Below, in pieces: positions 49,015-60,008 of a DNA stretch of 64,000 nt (positions are counted from its first letter, which is position 1; every line of letters starts with the position of its first letter). Source of the DNA: Epiperipatus broadwayi (Eukaryota; Onychophora; Udeonychophora; Euonychophora; Peripatidae); NCBI GenBank assembly GCA_028023455.1, contig JAQFVV010000518.1, forward strand, positions 1 to 64,000, read 5' to 3'. The notes under the pieces were generated by a model. That model ran no database searches and was not told where the DNA came from. It saw only the letters and a program-made list of their open reading frames with translations. The position numbers and the translations under genes were made by a program.

Positions 49015-49172
49015 CTCCCTACCTCATTCAATTCTTTTACTGTAACCCTAATATTTCCATTATTATGTGCTTCGTGTTTGTTATCACTCTGCCCTTAACA
49101 CCTAACATCTTTTCTATATCCATTACATACTTATATAAGATTGTCTGTAATTCCTTTCTAAATACATCAAAA
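49015..49172 (-). mobile_element. Fragment of the A-rich LINE family of 13.5-15.6 kb
   Basis: Reverse complement of about 13640-13795 with few differences, for example GGAATTACAGACAATCTTAT and GATGTTAGGTGTTAAGG, then CACATAATAATGGAAATATT, shared exactly or nearly so. Only about 155 bp is present. Confidence 0.9.
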
Positions 49173-49299
49173 ATAAGACAGGAGTTATTATATAATATAT
49201 TTTCAATGCTATTTTTTTTTCTCTTCCCTAGATGTTGCTAGCCTTACCAGTGATAGCACTATTATGGGAATTTAATTAAACCCTTTAGATTCATGAACA

Positions 49300-50260
49300 T
49301 TGAATTTAAGACAATGATCCAATCAACAAGGTTGTTCTATCAAAAACCAACAGTCAATACAAATTTTATATACTTATCTATGAGGTTCCTCCTGATTTTT
49401 TCACTTTATTCTTAAGAATAAGGTAATTTAACATTGCCATGTGAACATATTTTTTTGAATTTTTTTGCTTTGTACTTTTTCCTATGTAAAATGTTTGTAT
49501 TTTTCCAATTGAATATATTTTATTGATGCATACAGGATCTGATACTGCAGATATGTTTTATTCTTTTTTCAGCCACCAGTTTGTGCTCTTTCAAATTTTT
49601 TTAATGATGCAACTGGTTTCACCAACATACTGCATTCTTCCACATTCACATTGTATTCCATAGATGCAGTTTTGTTTTTCGGAATATCAAGTTTCAGTTT
49701 TGAAGATGTTAGAATTTCTCAGTGTCAGATAGCTTTGGAAAGCTATTCTGGATATGGTATTCATTAGAGGTTTTCTATAGTTTATCTGCTATTTCTGGTA
49801 TGTATGGATACACTACAGTTACAATAATTGTTTTTTTTTAATGTTTCTTTTTGTTATCTATTTAAAGTTTTCTTAATGACAACTGTTGGATAACCATTCT
49901 TTACGAGTGGTTTGTTAAATCACTGGTTTAGAATAAAGTTCTTTTGCTCTTTTTCATAATGATTAGTATAACTTCATATTTTTGTTTCTAGTATGATTAG
50001 ATTTATGTGCTAAGTATTTTTCTTTGTATGTGGGTTTTCCATAAATTGTAGTTTTGATTTTAGTCATAAAGAAGCCATGTCACATGAATATCTAAGAATA
50101 CCATTTTTGTTCTTCTAATTTGATTGTAAATTCAATCGATGTGTATGTAGAATGTTTGTATAGCACTCATCATGTGACCATACAACAAATCTATTTCAAA
50201 GTTTAACTAGAGTTTAAAATTTTTTGTAAAGATACTCAATATTTATTAGATGATGGAATA
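49300..50260 (-). pseudogene. Penelope-like element remnant: RT end and GIY-YIG endonuclease
   Basis: Minus strand. About 50200-50170 reads RFVVWSHDEC, the region after the RT catalytic box in Penelope-like proteins (F-V-V-W-x-H), with the Y-x-D-D itself lost. About 50050-49950 IYGKPTYKEKYLAHKSNH corresponds to the conserved Y-R-K-P-T-x-x-x-x-Y-L-x-x-x-S-x-H block. About 49690-49620 IYGIQCECGRMQYVGET is the G-I-Y-Y-I-G type endonuclease start, with a C-x-C before it as in Penelope elements. About 49480-49420 has the C-terminal basic stretch. Multiple stops and shifts. No intact RT core was found upstream. Confidence 0.75.
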
Positions 50261-51860
50261 GTCATTATATAATTAATACTTTCATCCCAAATCTTCAAAA
50301 ATAAAAAAAAATGTAAATGTTGTGCTAAAACATCATTGGTTGGAATAGGATGTAAGTATATATGTGTGCAAGACTTTTCAGACATTTCTGTTCGTTTATC
50401 TGACATTTTTATAATAATTTGTAAAGGTTTTGTTAATAATTTTGTTTTCTTACCTGTTGTTTTGTAGTGAAAATGTTGAAAGTATTTTTTTAATTATTTT
50501 AGTATATGCTGTATAATATTTTAATTGCAGACACAAAAAAAAAGAAATGAGAAAACTAACGAACTCAGAAGATAAAAGATTTCCAACTGAAGTGAAGTTA
50601 ATGCTTTTTTTAAAAAAAAAACAAACATTAAAGAGAAAATGAATCGGTCATGAACAGAATTTTCAGACTAAGTAGCTTACTTTGTAATAATGTAGATCAG
50701 ATGAAAACTATTTCAATAATGTGTTTTACTAAATCGAACTTTTAAATGTACATGTCGTGTACAGTATATGAAAGTAAATTAATTTATATGTATTTTTTTA
50801 TATTTCTGGTTTTTTATTATTGTGTTGAATTGTAAGTTTATCCTAGGCAAAATATTCTTAAAATATCCATTTCCATGTCTTGAATGAATTTACCATTTAG
50901 TTAATGTATCTTTACAATCAATTATATTTATTATGAGAGCTCTATATACATTGTTTGTCATAAATCCCAGATGGAATTCTATAAATGCAAGCTTTACTAT
51001 AAAAAAATCTGTAAATATTGTAATTCTAAAATATTGGTTTACAATTTTATGAAAATTGAAGTATTAAAAGTCACTGGTTTGGGAGTGGTAATAGATGTAA
51101 CTAACACAGACTAAGTCTCCAAACATAAAGAGTTTTTAGAAGAGCTTCCAATGAAAAAAAAAAAAAACTATTGCAAAGTGTTAAATTCTATGATTTAAGA
51201 ACTGGTTATTATTTGACTACATCTGAAAAATATAAATTTTATTTGAATTATAAGATCACTTTAAAATCACTTCTACATGATCTATTAACAATTTATGAGG
51301 AAAAGATACTTTTTAATTACGAAACAGTGTACAAAATATTTTTTTAAAAAATAACATTGGCCAGGACTATCTAAACAATTTATCGATAATTTTTATTGAA
51401 ATAATGTTATAAAAATTGCATAAATTAATTTGCTGCATAGAAAAACTGTGAATATATATTTATAAAGATAATTACCTTTGCACACTTTAGGTTAATAATT
51501 TAACTACCCCCTTGTTGGAGTACAGATTCTATGCTGAATGCATGGACAGGCCTGATGAGAGGGGAATGCACGCACTATATTGTTCCAGGGCTCATGAAAG
51601 GAAATTTTTTAAATTTTTTTTACAAAACCAAATTTTTAAAAAAAAAATAATATGGGATATACGCTTCATATTCTATACTTCATGTGTATAGCAAACCCAT
51701 CTTTCAGCCTTGCTTGACATTACCTTCATTAATCTGAAGACTCAGTGAACAGTTATTTATGTAATTTATTGAATTTCATTACTTATTTATTTAAGTTTGC
51801 AAGTTTAGTTTCATTTTATTTATGAATATATTTTATATTTCATCTCAGTTTATGAATAGT
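50261..51860. other. AT-rich stretch; possible hAT left end near 51500-51600
   Basis: No gene seen. 51500-51600 is GC-richer (CACGCACTATATTGTTCCAG, then GGCTCATGAAAGG) and may hold the terminal region of the following hAT element, but no matching inverted end could be confirmed. Confidence 0.35.
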
Positions 51861-51879
51861 AATGAAATGACCTCAAAAA

Positions 51880-54370
51880 TCTGGAGTTCAAAAATGCAAA
51901 GAAAAACAGAAACGTGATGAGATTAATATACAGGGACAACAACTGCTTTTTTCAATTTGGTGTTAAATGCAAAACAAGTAAAATTATCCAAAATACTGCT
52001 TTAAGTTTTGAACAATGAGAGACAAGTGCAGAACTGAAACAAAGATCAGAATCTCATGACGTCATTTTGTTATTTTAAGAAACATCAAATCAAGTAAATT
52101 CTCAATTTAAAGATTTAGAGAAACAATTGAATGTACATGATAAGAGTACTTCACTGTCTACAAAATACGGGCATGTCAGATATAGTGATCAGAAAAATAG
52201 GTCAAATACTGGAATTGATATTGGAAATCTTATAAGAGAGGTGCCTTATCAAATGGATATATAAAACTATGTTATTAAAAATCACACTGGCTTTTCTAAA
52301 ACATTTCCATGTTTTTCCTAAAAGTATTCTAACATTTTGAAGTTTAAATGGTGAGAAACATGATCAAGATTAGGTGTCTGGAGTGAAATTAGACAATAAT
52401 TATTTTGATTTTCTTGTCAATTATTTTGGAACACGATTTGTTACAGCATCACTTCAGTATCTATGTCTATGATTGAATCAACAAAAGGATAATCAGCAAC
52501 TAAAATGTGGCAAAATTATGTATTCACATCCCAGAACATAAGAAAAGCAATAATCAAAGGCAGTTCTAGCTGGCTTGGTGAGAACTAGAAAGATGCCTGT
52601 CATCTGGAAAAGGCATTGGTTGTTTATTGGAGGCATTAATTGAAACAGAATTATGAAATAAATCATTGATGTTCTACTAGTCCTTGATGAATGGATGCTA
52701 GCTTTGTGTGGCAGTTCCCAGTACATTGGTGAAAAAGACAATGGGAATTTTCTGGGACTTGCAGAATTTTTCTCTCATTAGGATCCAATTCTAAAAGAAG
52801 ATGTGTTGCAAATTAAAGAATCATAAGAAAAGAGAGAACAACTTCAAGTACATTCTCTTAGTGCTGATTCCCAAAATGAGTTAATTGCTGAATGTTTCTT
52901 GTAAAGCAGCACATGTTGAGAACAGGAAATTGAAAAGTAATTTGTGTTTATTGTTGATTCCATGCCATATTTATCTCATATTGAACAAACATTTCTTTTG
53001 CATTATGTAACATCAGATGAAAACCAGTACAAAATTGGAGAAATTATTTTTACAGTTTGTTGACCCAAGCCATAAAACAGGATATGACATAGCACAGATG
53101 ATAGTAGCAGCATTGTAAGAACACAATATACCACTGTCAGATTGTCATGCACAGGGCTATGACAATGCATACAACAAGGCAGGAAAATATGTAGGTGCAA
53201 AATGCAAAAAAAATTGAGCTATGTGAAACAGCTTGATTTTCACCATGTGAAAAACACATACATAATTTGTATGGAAATGATGCCACAGAATACATTTCCA
53301 AAGCCATAACATATTTTGAAACTGTACAAACTGTTTACAACTTGTTTAGTTTAAGTCCACATCGATGGAAATCTTGAAGAAGTGTATTGGCCTTTCTCTT
53401 CATGGCATGTCTAAGACATGATGGTCAGACCATGTTGAAAGTATAAAGCCCTTTGTAGCACATCTGTCAGACATCAAATCGGCATTAGAAAACCATTTGG
53501 GGTTGAAACTAACAGCCAAAACAAGTAAGAGATTAATGGACTTTTCTCTTATGTCACATCCTTCATTTGGGTGATACTTTATGTTATTTAATACAGAATA
53601 TTAGTTCCAGTTGATATCTATAACAAGGCTATTCAGTCCAGAAATGCAATGCTGGATGTCAAAGTGTCCAACTTAAAAAGCTTGATTTCAGAACATACAA
53701 ATCTTTGGAACAGAAGAAAAAGTTTGTGGAGCTAAGCTATGTTGCTTTTAATTTGAGCATAGAACTGAAACTCTGAAAATTTGGGTGAAGCAAAATGCAA
53801 AAGAAAAAGATTCCATGATGAAAATGCTATAGAAGAAGCAGATTTGTCAAACAAGATGAAATGTATGAATCTCCTGAGGAAGCATATTTCAGAAAGTTTG
53901 TCTTCTATTAATATTGGATAATGTTATTGGTGGACTGGCTATTCTATTTCAATTCTGCAGTGAACATTTCTGAGAAGTTTGGTTACCTCTGGAAGTACCT
54001 ATCAATTCCTCAGATGAATTGAAAGAAAACTCAAAATTACTGTCAAATCAATATCCATCTGATATCAGTGATGATATTGTAATGAAGATAAGTCATTTTC
54101 TGTCTGTTCATAGACTAAATTTTGAAGTGGGCCAAGTAAATCCATTGTAAATACTGAATTGCTTGAAAAGATACAAACTGGAAGGACTCTTTCCAAATAT
54201 ATGTGTCTGCCTCCATATTCTGCTAACAATTCCTCCCACTATCATCTCTGCAGAGCACCCATTCAGGCAACTAAAGTTAGTAAAAATTATCTAACATAAA
54301 CTATGTTACAACAACTGGGATCATTTGACAAGACTCAGTATTGAGTCTGATCTAAAAAAAACGATTGTTT
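51880..54370 (+). pseudogene. hAT transposase remnant, ZMYM1-type
   Basis: Legible blocks in shifted frames, in order: KSGVQKCKEKQKRDEI (about 51880); GNFLGLAEFFS (about 52744) and DPILKEDVLQIKES (about 52784); SLSADSQNELIAECFL (about 52858); VDSMPYLSHIEQTF (about 52952), the catalytic-region block V-D-S-T-P-D-x-S-H-x-E-Q; CTGL, QCIQQGRK with GYDNAYNKAGKY (about 53155); SIKPFVAHLSDIKSALE (about 53440); and finally FPNICVCLHILLTIPPT, IISAEHPFRQLKLVK and RLSIESDL (about 54190-54350), the hAT C-terminal dimerisation region. The order and spacing suit a transposase of about 700-800 residues. More than ten stops make it inactive. Confidence 0.8.
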
Positions 54371-54399
54371 TTTTGTAGTTTACAATTTTTCCAGTAAAA

Positions 54400-55140
54400 A
54401 TGCTAGAAAAGCAACTTTCTTTAGCAAAAAATAAATGTCATTACATCTCAAGTAGAATAACTGTTATGAGCTTGTATTCAATTTAATATTAAATTCATAG
54501 CTTGTGTATGTTGTTTCATGATTGTTTATATGCTAATGCGTATTATTGTATTTATTATCTTTTACAGAAATATCTGCTCTCTTTTTAATATATTTTCAAG
54601 TATGGTTGAATGTAATTAATAAATGTACTATTATGACATTATTGATTTATGTGTCCGTGTGCTGGTGAGGTGGACATAATAGTCTTGTTCTAGAATTAAT
54701 AATCCTTTTGATGACCTTGCTTGTGGACTAAATTTAGTGCATTGGATCTCTGATTATAAAAATAAAAAATACACATTGATATTGCAAAATAATATTTCTG
54801 AAAAGCAGAGAATTTTCATTAAAACTCATAAAAAATTTGTAATGAACATTCAAATTCATTGTGTCAAATAAATAAAATGCACTTTCATGTTTATTCTATA
54901 AGTAGATATTTCTCACTTATCTAATCTTGAAGTGATTAATCCAGAGTTACCATAATTACTTTTTACTTTTATTTTAAAACTACTGTCTCTTTAGAATTTT
55001 TATTTTTTACAAAAATTACTTTCATCAATGATAACAAATAAAATGAGGTTTTTTTCTGATTGATTCAAATTTGGAAGATGTTCTTCTTAATTGCAAATAT
55101 TAAAACTTTGATGAAAAAGAAACAGACTCAGAAGTTTCAT
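54400..55140. other. AT-rich stretch after the hAT remnant
   Basis: 54645-54720 is GC-richer (GTGTCCGTGTGCTGGTGAGG) and may be the right end of the hAT element. Nothing else seen. Confidence 0.35.
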
Positions 55141-55152
55141 TAATATAAATAT

Positions 55153-55250
55153 AATTTGTCCAAACTTCAAACACTTTTTAGATAAACTCTTTATTTGTAC
55201 ATACACAGACACCTATGTTTCGACTGACCTGCAGTCTTCTTCAGAGCAAG
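55153..55250 (-). mobile_element. Repeat with hammerhead-like core, family 3, copy A
   Basis: Shared with 62115-62212 in the same orientation: CTTCAAACACTTTTTAG, TATTTGTACATA and the core. On the minus strand: CTGAAGA (55244-55238), extra A, a perfect 5-bp hairpin GACTG-CAGGT-CAGTC, GAAAC (55221-55217), then ACA-TAGG-TGT and C, which would form a 3-bp stem III and a permitted cleavage base. Stem I is weak. Confidence 0.55.
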
Positions 55251-55259
55251 TCTATTTTG

Positions 55260-56280
55260 ATCTTCCAAAAAAAAAAAAAATTGATAGATAAATATGTTAT
55301 TTTGACAATTTTTATTTTTATGTAACATTTGTCTTATTTCTGACATCACAAGGTCAATGTAAAAATGACTTTGAAAAAAACATTCTTTTTATTAGATCTG
55401 ATGCCACAAGGTAATTCATGAACCTGATAATTTTTTTTGCTTCCTTTTCTCAGACCATGAGGAGACTAGCAGTTACTGAATATGTCCTGCCTTCATGTAA
55501 TGAAAGAAATATATTGTCTATTTTTGATAGCATAAATTTTGATAAACTACTTCTACATATTTTTTACATTAGCTTAGTAACTTATAGTTTTTATTTGTTA
55601 ATTATAAAATTAATTTAAATTTATATTCTAATATTTTATAACTGGTGTAAAATAAAAACTTTTTGATGCCATGTTAACAGTAAAATTAAAGTATTTTCAT
55701 TTACTACCACATTAGTAATACAATTAAATACCTTCATTTGAAAACAAGTTTTTTTACTTTTTTCTGTATTCTGATGCCATATTTTAGGATTTTAATATTT
55801 ATATCATAAATGAACTTTTTACTTTTATTAGTTCATGCACTTTTAATTATATTTTGCCACAATGTTAGTATTAAAATTAAAATACTTTCATTTATCACCA
55901 TATTAGTGATAGAATTAAAATAATTTCATTTCACCATGTGCTTTTTATTATATTTTGTGTATTTTGTTGCAAGATTTTTGGATTTTAATATTTCTTCCAT
56001 AATTAACCGATTGATGTGATTTTAAAAAAGATGTTTGTTAATTGTAAAATTAAAACAGTTTAAGCACTGTTCTCTATAATTGTATTTTTTACTTTTATTT
56101 GTCCAAAAATGTCCCACCATATCTTAGGATTTTAATATTTTACTTGTAACTAAACATTTAATAGTATTTAAGATGAGATGCTTGTTAATTGTAAAATTAA
56201 AATACTTTAGTTTCAGTATGTTTTTAATAAATTTTTCTATATTCTATTGTCATATTTTAGAATTTTAATATTTATCTTGC
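55260..56280. other. AT-rich stretch with internal near-repeats
   Basis: From 55620 to 56560 a phrase like AAAATTAAAATACTTTCATTT...ATTTTAGGATTTTAATATTTAT recurs several times at about 110-180 bp spacing (for example near 55690, 55790, 55875, 55980, 56125, 56260, 56455), indicating a degenerate tandem array, into which the SINE at 56.3 kb inserted. No gene seen. Confidence 0.55.
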
Positions 56281-56285
56281 AATTG

Positions 56286-56409
56286 AACTTTTTACTTTTT
56301 TTTTTTTTATATGTCAAATGCATTGACCGGGAAGCAAACCCAGACCAGCTGCTTGCAAGGCAGCTATGCTAACCACTAGGCCACAAATGCTTGACAACTT
56401 TTTACTTTT
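56286..56409 (-). mobile_element. tRNA-derived minimal SINE, copy 4 (short head), with perfect TSD
   Basis: The tRNA-like head runs from 56391 to about 56319 on the minus strand. It has a consensus-quality box A (TGGCCTAGTGGTTAGCAT), anticodon loop CTTGCAA (TGC, Ala) closed by CTGC/GCAG, and box B-like GGGTTTGCTTCCC. TTTGACATAT tag and an A tail follow. AACTTTTTACTTTT at 56286-56299 and 56396-56409 is an exact 14-bp target duplication. Confidence 0.9.
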
Positions 56410-56791
56410 GTTAGTTAGTTCATGCACTATTTTTATGTATTCTGTTGCTATGTCTTAGGATTATAATATTTGTCTTGCAATTGAACATTTGATGACATTT
56501 AAAATGTGATGTTGTTGTTTGCAAAATAAACTAATTTACCAAACTGTAAATATTGTTTATGAAATGTTTATTTCTACATTTAACATAATATCTAATATTT
56601 TGATTTTAATATTTATTGTTTAAGTAGTTGAAAAAATGTTGTTGTTTTTTTATAAATATTAATATTTGCTAAACTCTAACTATTGTTTTGACATTTTTAT
56701 TATTTTTATTTAACATAATAATTGTAAGGTTTTGAATTTAGTAGATGGTAGTAATTGTTTTTGTTAAGTTTTGTCTTGGTTTATTAATATA

Positions 56792-57329
56792 TATATAAAT
56801 TCAACATTCCTTTTCTTTTTAAAACTTGTTTTATTCCAAACTATAATTTTCTTTCTCCTTCCATACAACGTTTCAACTACATTCTGTAGTCATTATCAAG
56901 TTTCCTTAAAATAATAATAATAATAATAAAATAAATAAAAATAAAAAACAAAAATAATAACACAAATAAATAAAATATTAATACATTCCAAATATATAAT
57001 ATTCAAATAAAACCATAATATTATTATAATCTACAAATACAAATATTTACCTCCTTCCCTGGAAGGATTCCCTGGAAGGAGGTAAATAATTGTATTTGTA
57101 GATTATAATAATATTATGGTTTTATTTGAATATTATATATTTGGAATGTATTAATATTTTATTTATTTGTGTTATTATTTTTGTTTTTTATTATTATTAT
57201 TATTATTTTTTTAAGGAAACTTGATAATGACTACAGAATGTAGTTGAAACGTTGTATGGAAGGAGAAATAAAATTATAGTTTGGAATAAAACAAGTTTTA
57301 AAAAGAAAAGGAATGTTGAATTTATATAT
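56792..57329. mobile_element. Large near-perfect palindrome with hammerhead-like cores (family 4)
   Basis: Arms of about 260 bp (56792-57059 and 57074-57329) around a 14-15 nt centre differ mainly in the length of a TAA/AAAT microsatellite. Each arm carries a core reading CTTGATAATG, ACTAC-AGAAT-GTAGT hairpin, then TGAAACGTT (57220-57253 on +; mirror at 56870-56899). TA-rich flanks occur at both ends. The near identity shows recent origin or gene conversion. An inverted dimer of one short element is the simplest reading. Confidence 0.85.
57220..57253 (+). ncRNA. Degenerate hammerhead-like core in the palindrome
   Basis: The left core reads CTTGATAATG instead of CTGANGA, with an added T and extra bases. 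Hairpin ACTAC/GTAGT is perfect, and GAAAC with palindromic ACGT and T follow. Same layout as the other families but the conserved core is broken, so activity is unlikely. Confidence 0.25.
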
Positions 57330-57339
57330 TTATTATCAT

Positions 57340-58780
57340 GGAGCTATAATTTAAAAAGAAAAAGAAGTGAAAAGTTGTGTATATAATTATATTTATTAAT
57401 ATATTTTGTCATACGTTTGATAAGTACTTTTTAGTTAGTGTAGTAATTGATTTTGGGGACAAATTTCTATTTTTGTTTAAATTTTTTGATGATAAATGAA
57501 ATGTTTTATATATACTGAATAAAATATTGGAAAAACATTGTTATTAATTTTGAGGATATTGTTTAAGATTTTTATTACTTGGTTGTATCAGCAAAGATTG
57601 GGGTTACCTCTGTTGTCCAAAATAATTTATAGTGCATACTATATCAATATCATGAACTTTTTGTTAAATAAATAAATTATCAATAAATTTTCTTACTTTG
57701 TACATTTAGTCATTGAAATATAAATATTTTAATATATGTGAAGCTTTTTAAATGTTTAATCTGCTACTAAATAAGCCATATTATCTCTTGAGATAATTAT
57801 TCAATTGTTTTAATAATTAGTTTATACATTATTTTCTTTAATAACAACTTAATGCTATTTTTTAGTCTTGTATAGTTTGATATAATGAGGAGTCTTATTC
57901 TCTACAGCTCAAATGCAATGAATTGTATCCTAAATTTGCCTCTTTGCTTGTTCAAACTTCTTATTATCTGCCTTGGAGACTATCCCACAAAGCATGCAGC
58001 CACATTCTCTAATAAGCTCGAATAACTGAAGACCAGAGTTGGCAAAATTGCACACCCAGATATATTTGCTACTACATGGTCACTATTAAAAACCTGAGAC
58101 AAAACATAACCTCAAAAAACAAATTATGACTTTTCTGTAACAAGAACAATTTCTTTTTGTTTGTTTGTTTTATATATCCCTTTTTTAACAATTTTTTCTG
58201 TTTGCTCCAAAGCTATATAGTTTTAAACCATGTATTTTCAACAATGTAATATTTGGTTAACAACAAATTCGTGTAATCTATTTTGTACAATAAAGTATAT
58301 TATTGAAACACAAACTCCTTATTATCTGAGAGCAAAAAAACATTTGATTATTTAATGATTTTTTGGAGGTTTTTTAGTTAAAAATTCTCTTAAATGCTTT
58401 GTTATGTAATATACAAAAAAAAAAAAATTCAAATAACTCCACATTTGTAAAATCTATATCTTGATTATTGTTTGTAATGGTTTAATATTGTTAAACAAAT
58501 TAACAAAAGATTATCTTTTGGATTACATTTTAAATATTTTTTTATATCATTGCTATTCATTTTTATGGTTGAAATAAAGTTTCAAAACTTTAAAAATTCA
58601 AACTTAAATTTCTATAATATTGTATGCATGATTGTATTTTTAACAAACGGATTTTCAGCTTTAGTGAAGCATTATTTCCAAGCATTTATAATTTTATAAA
58701 TTTATAGGTTGTTTTGTTTTTGTAAATTTCTGGTTTATTGTCTATTTAACAATCTTTAAAGAATCATTCTCTATTAAAGC
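57340..58780. other. AT-rich region upstream of the GPCR
   Basis: 57890-58110 is somewhat GC-richer but has no open frame or motif that I recognise. The rest is AT-rich. Confidence 0.5.
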
Positions 58781-58823
58781 ATAGCTTTTATATATTTTGA
58801 TTCTAAAAGTTTTTCCGCCAAAG

Positions 58824-59830
58824 ATGTTTAATGAATGTATGTACAATTATACTAAAAATAACTCCTATGACGAAACTATATTATTTATTACTTCGTATCC
58901 CTATTTTATAAATTCTGTGTATTATGTGGGACCTTTCCTTTGGGCTATAGGGTTTATAGCAAATATTATAAACATAATTACTTTTAAAAAATTGCAGTTA
59001 GATGAAAAAATGAAAAAATTATTTATTCTATCATCTGTATGTGATCTGTGGCTTATCAACACAATAATACCTGTAATATGTCACGTATACACTATCGGAT
59101 TTACACCTCCATTTATTTTATTCTATATTAAATATCTTCTCATTTTTTTGATATTTTCTATTCTTGCTTGTAATATACTTATAACTTTAACTATAACAAC
59201 ATTTCGTTATCTTTCACTTTATCATCCGATTGTTTATAAACAATGGATAGAGTCTAATAAACCAAAGCAAATGTTACTGTTTCTAGCAATTATAAGCGTA
59301 ATTTGTAATATAACGTTAAAAGATATCTTCGATATCCGTTCAACGTGCTATAATGGAAAACTTATTACAACATTAGCTGCAAATTTTGAAGCAATATGGA
59401 CAAATAGTTATATGATAATTGTATTTCTCCATGGGTGTCTCTTTTATGGAACTCCTCTGACTATATCATGCTTCTTGAACGGTTTCATAATTGTTAAATA
59501 CCAACAAGTAAAAAAAAAAATTTGGAACTTAAAGGTAAAAATGCTAATCAAAATGATAACCGTTTTAAGGATACCCGTTCTTTGTTTATCCTCTTGAATG
59601 CAATTTTAGGAGTTCAAGTCTCATTTGCAGTCATAATTTCAATAACATTTTTGATTCAAATGAGTCAGGCCTACAAAAGGGATATGGCAATATTTATCAA
59701 TATCACCTATTCTTCATTAATGGTGCTTTTTGGAAAATATTTTGGGTATGTAGCACCATTCTTTATTTATTTATTAACACATAATGAATTCCGGGAAACA
59801 ATGTGGAATCTCTTACCTTTGAAGATGTAG
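58824..59830 (+). CDS. Class A (rhodopsin-like) seven-transmembrane receptor, one frameshift
   Basis: Start chosen at ATG 58824; the open frame itself extends to a TTG at 58797. The N-terminus has two N-glycosylation sequons (N8-Y-T, N12-N-S). TM1 contains GFIANIINIITF with the conserved Asn. TM2 to TM5 follow, and TM3 ends with TFRYLSLYHPIVY in place of D/ERY. A Cys lies in loop 2 (RSTCYNG), but the usual partner Cys at the top of TM3 is not obvious. The first frame runs to 59597. At an 11-A run (59510-59520) the reading moves to another frame, which supplies loop 3, TM6, TM7 (with APFFIY for NPxxY) and a short tail, HNEFRETMW, ending at TAG 59830. Total is about 335 residues, normal for the class. 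No intron. The motifs resemble invertebrate peptide receptors of the FMRFamide-receptor type, but the ligand is unknown. The shift may be a sequencing error or a recent loss. Confidence 0.75.
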
Positions 59831-59839
59831 AGCTTTTGG

Positions 59840-59953
59840 CTATAAGGTTATGGGATAGCTATGAGATAGATTATTATAACAGAATTTAATATATTTGATT
59901 GGTACGTTGCACATTCTATTGTTACATACTTCTTTTGAAATTTTAATTAATAT

Positions 59954-60008
<55 letters not shown>

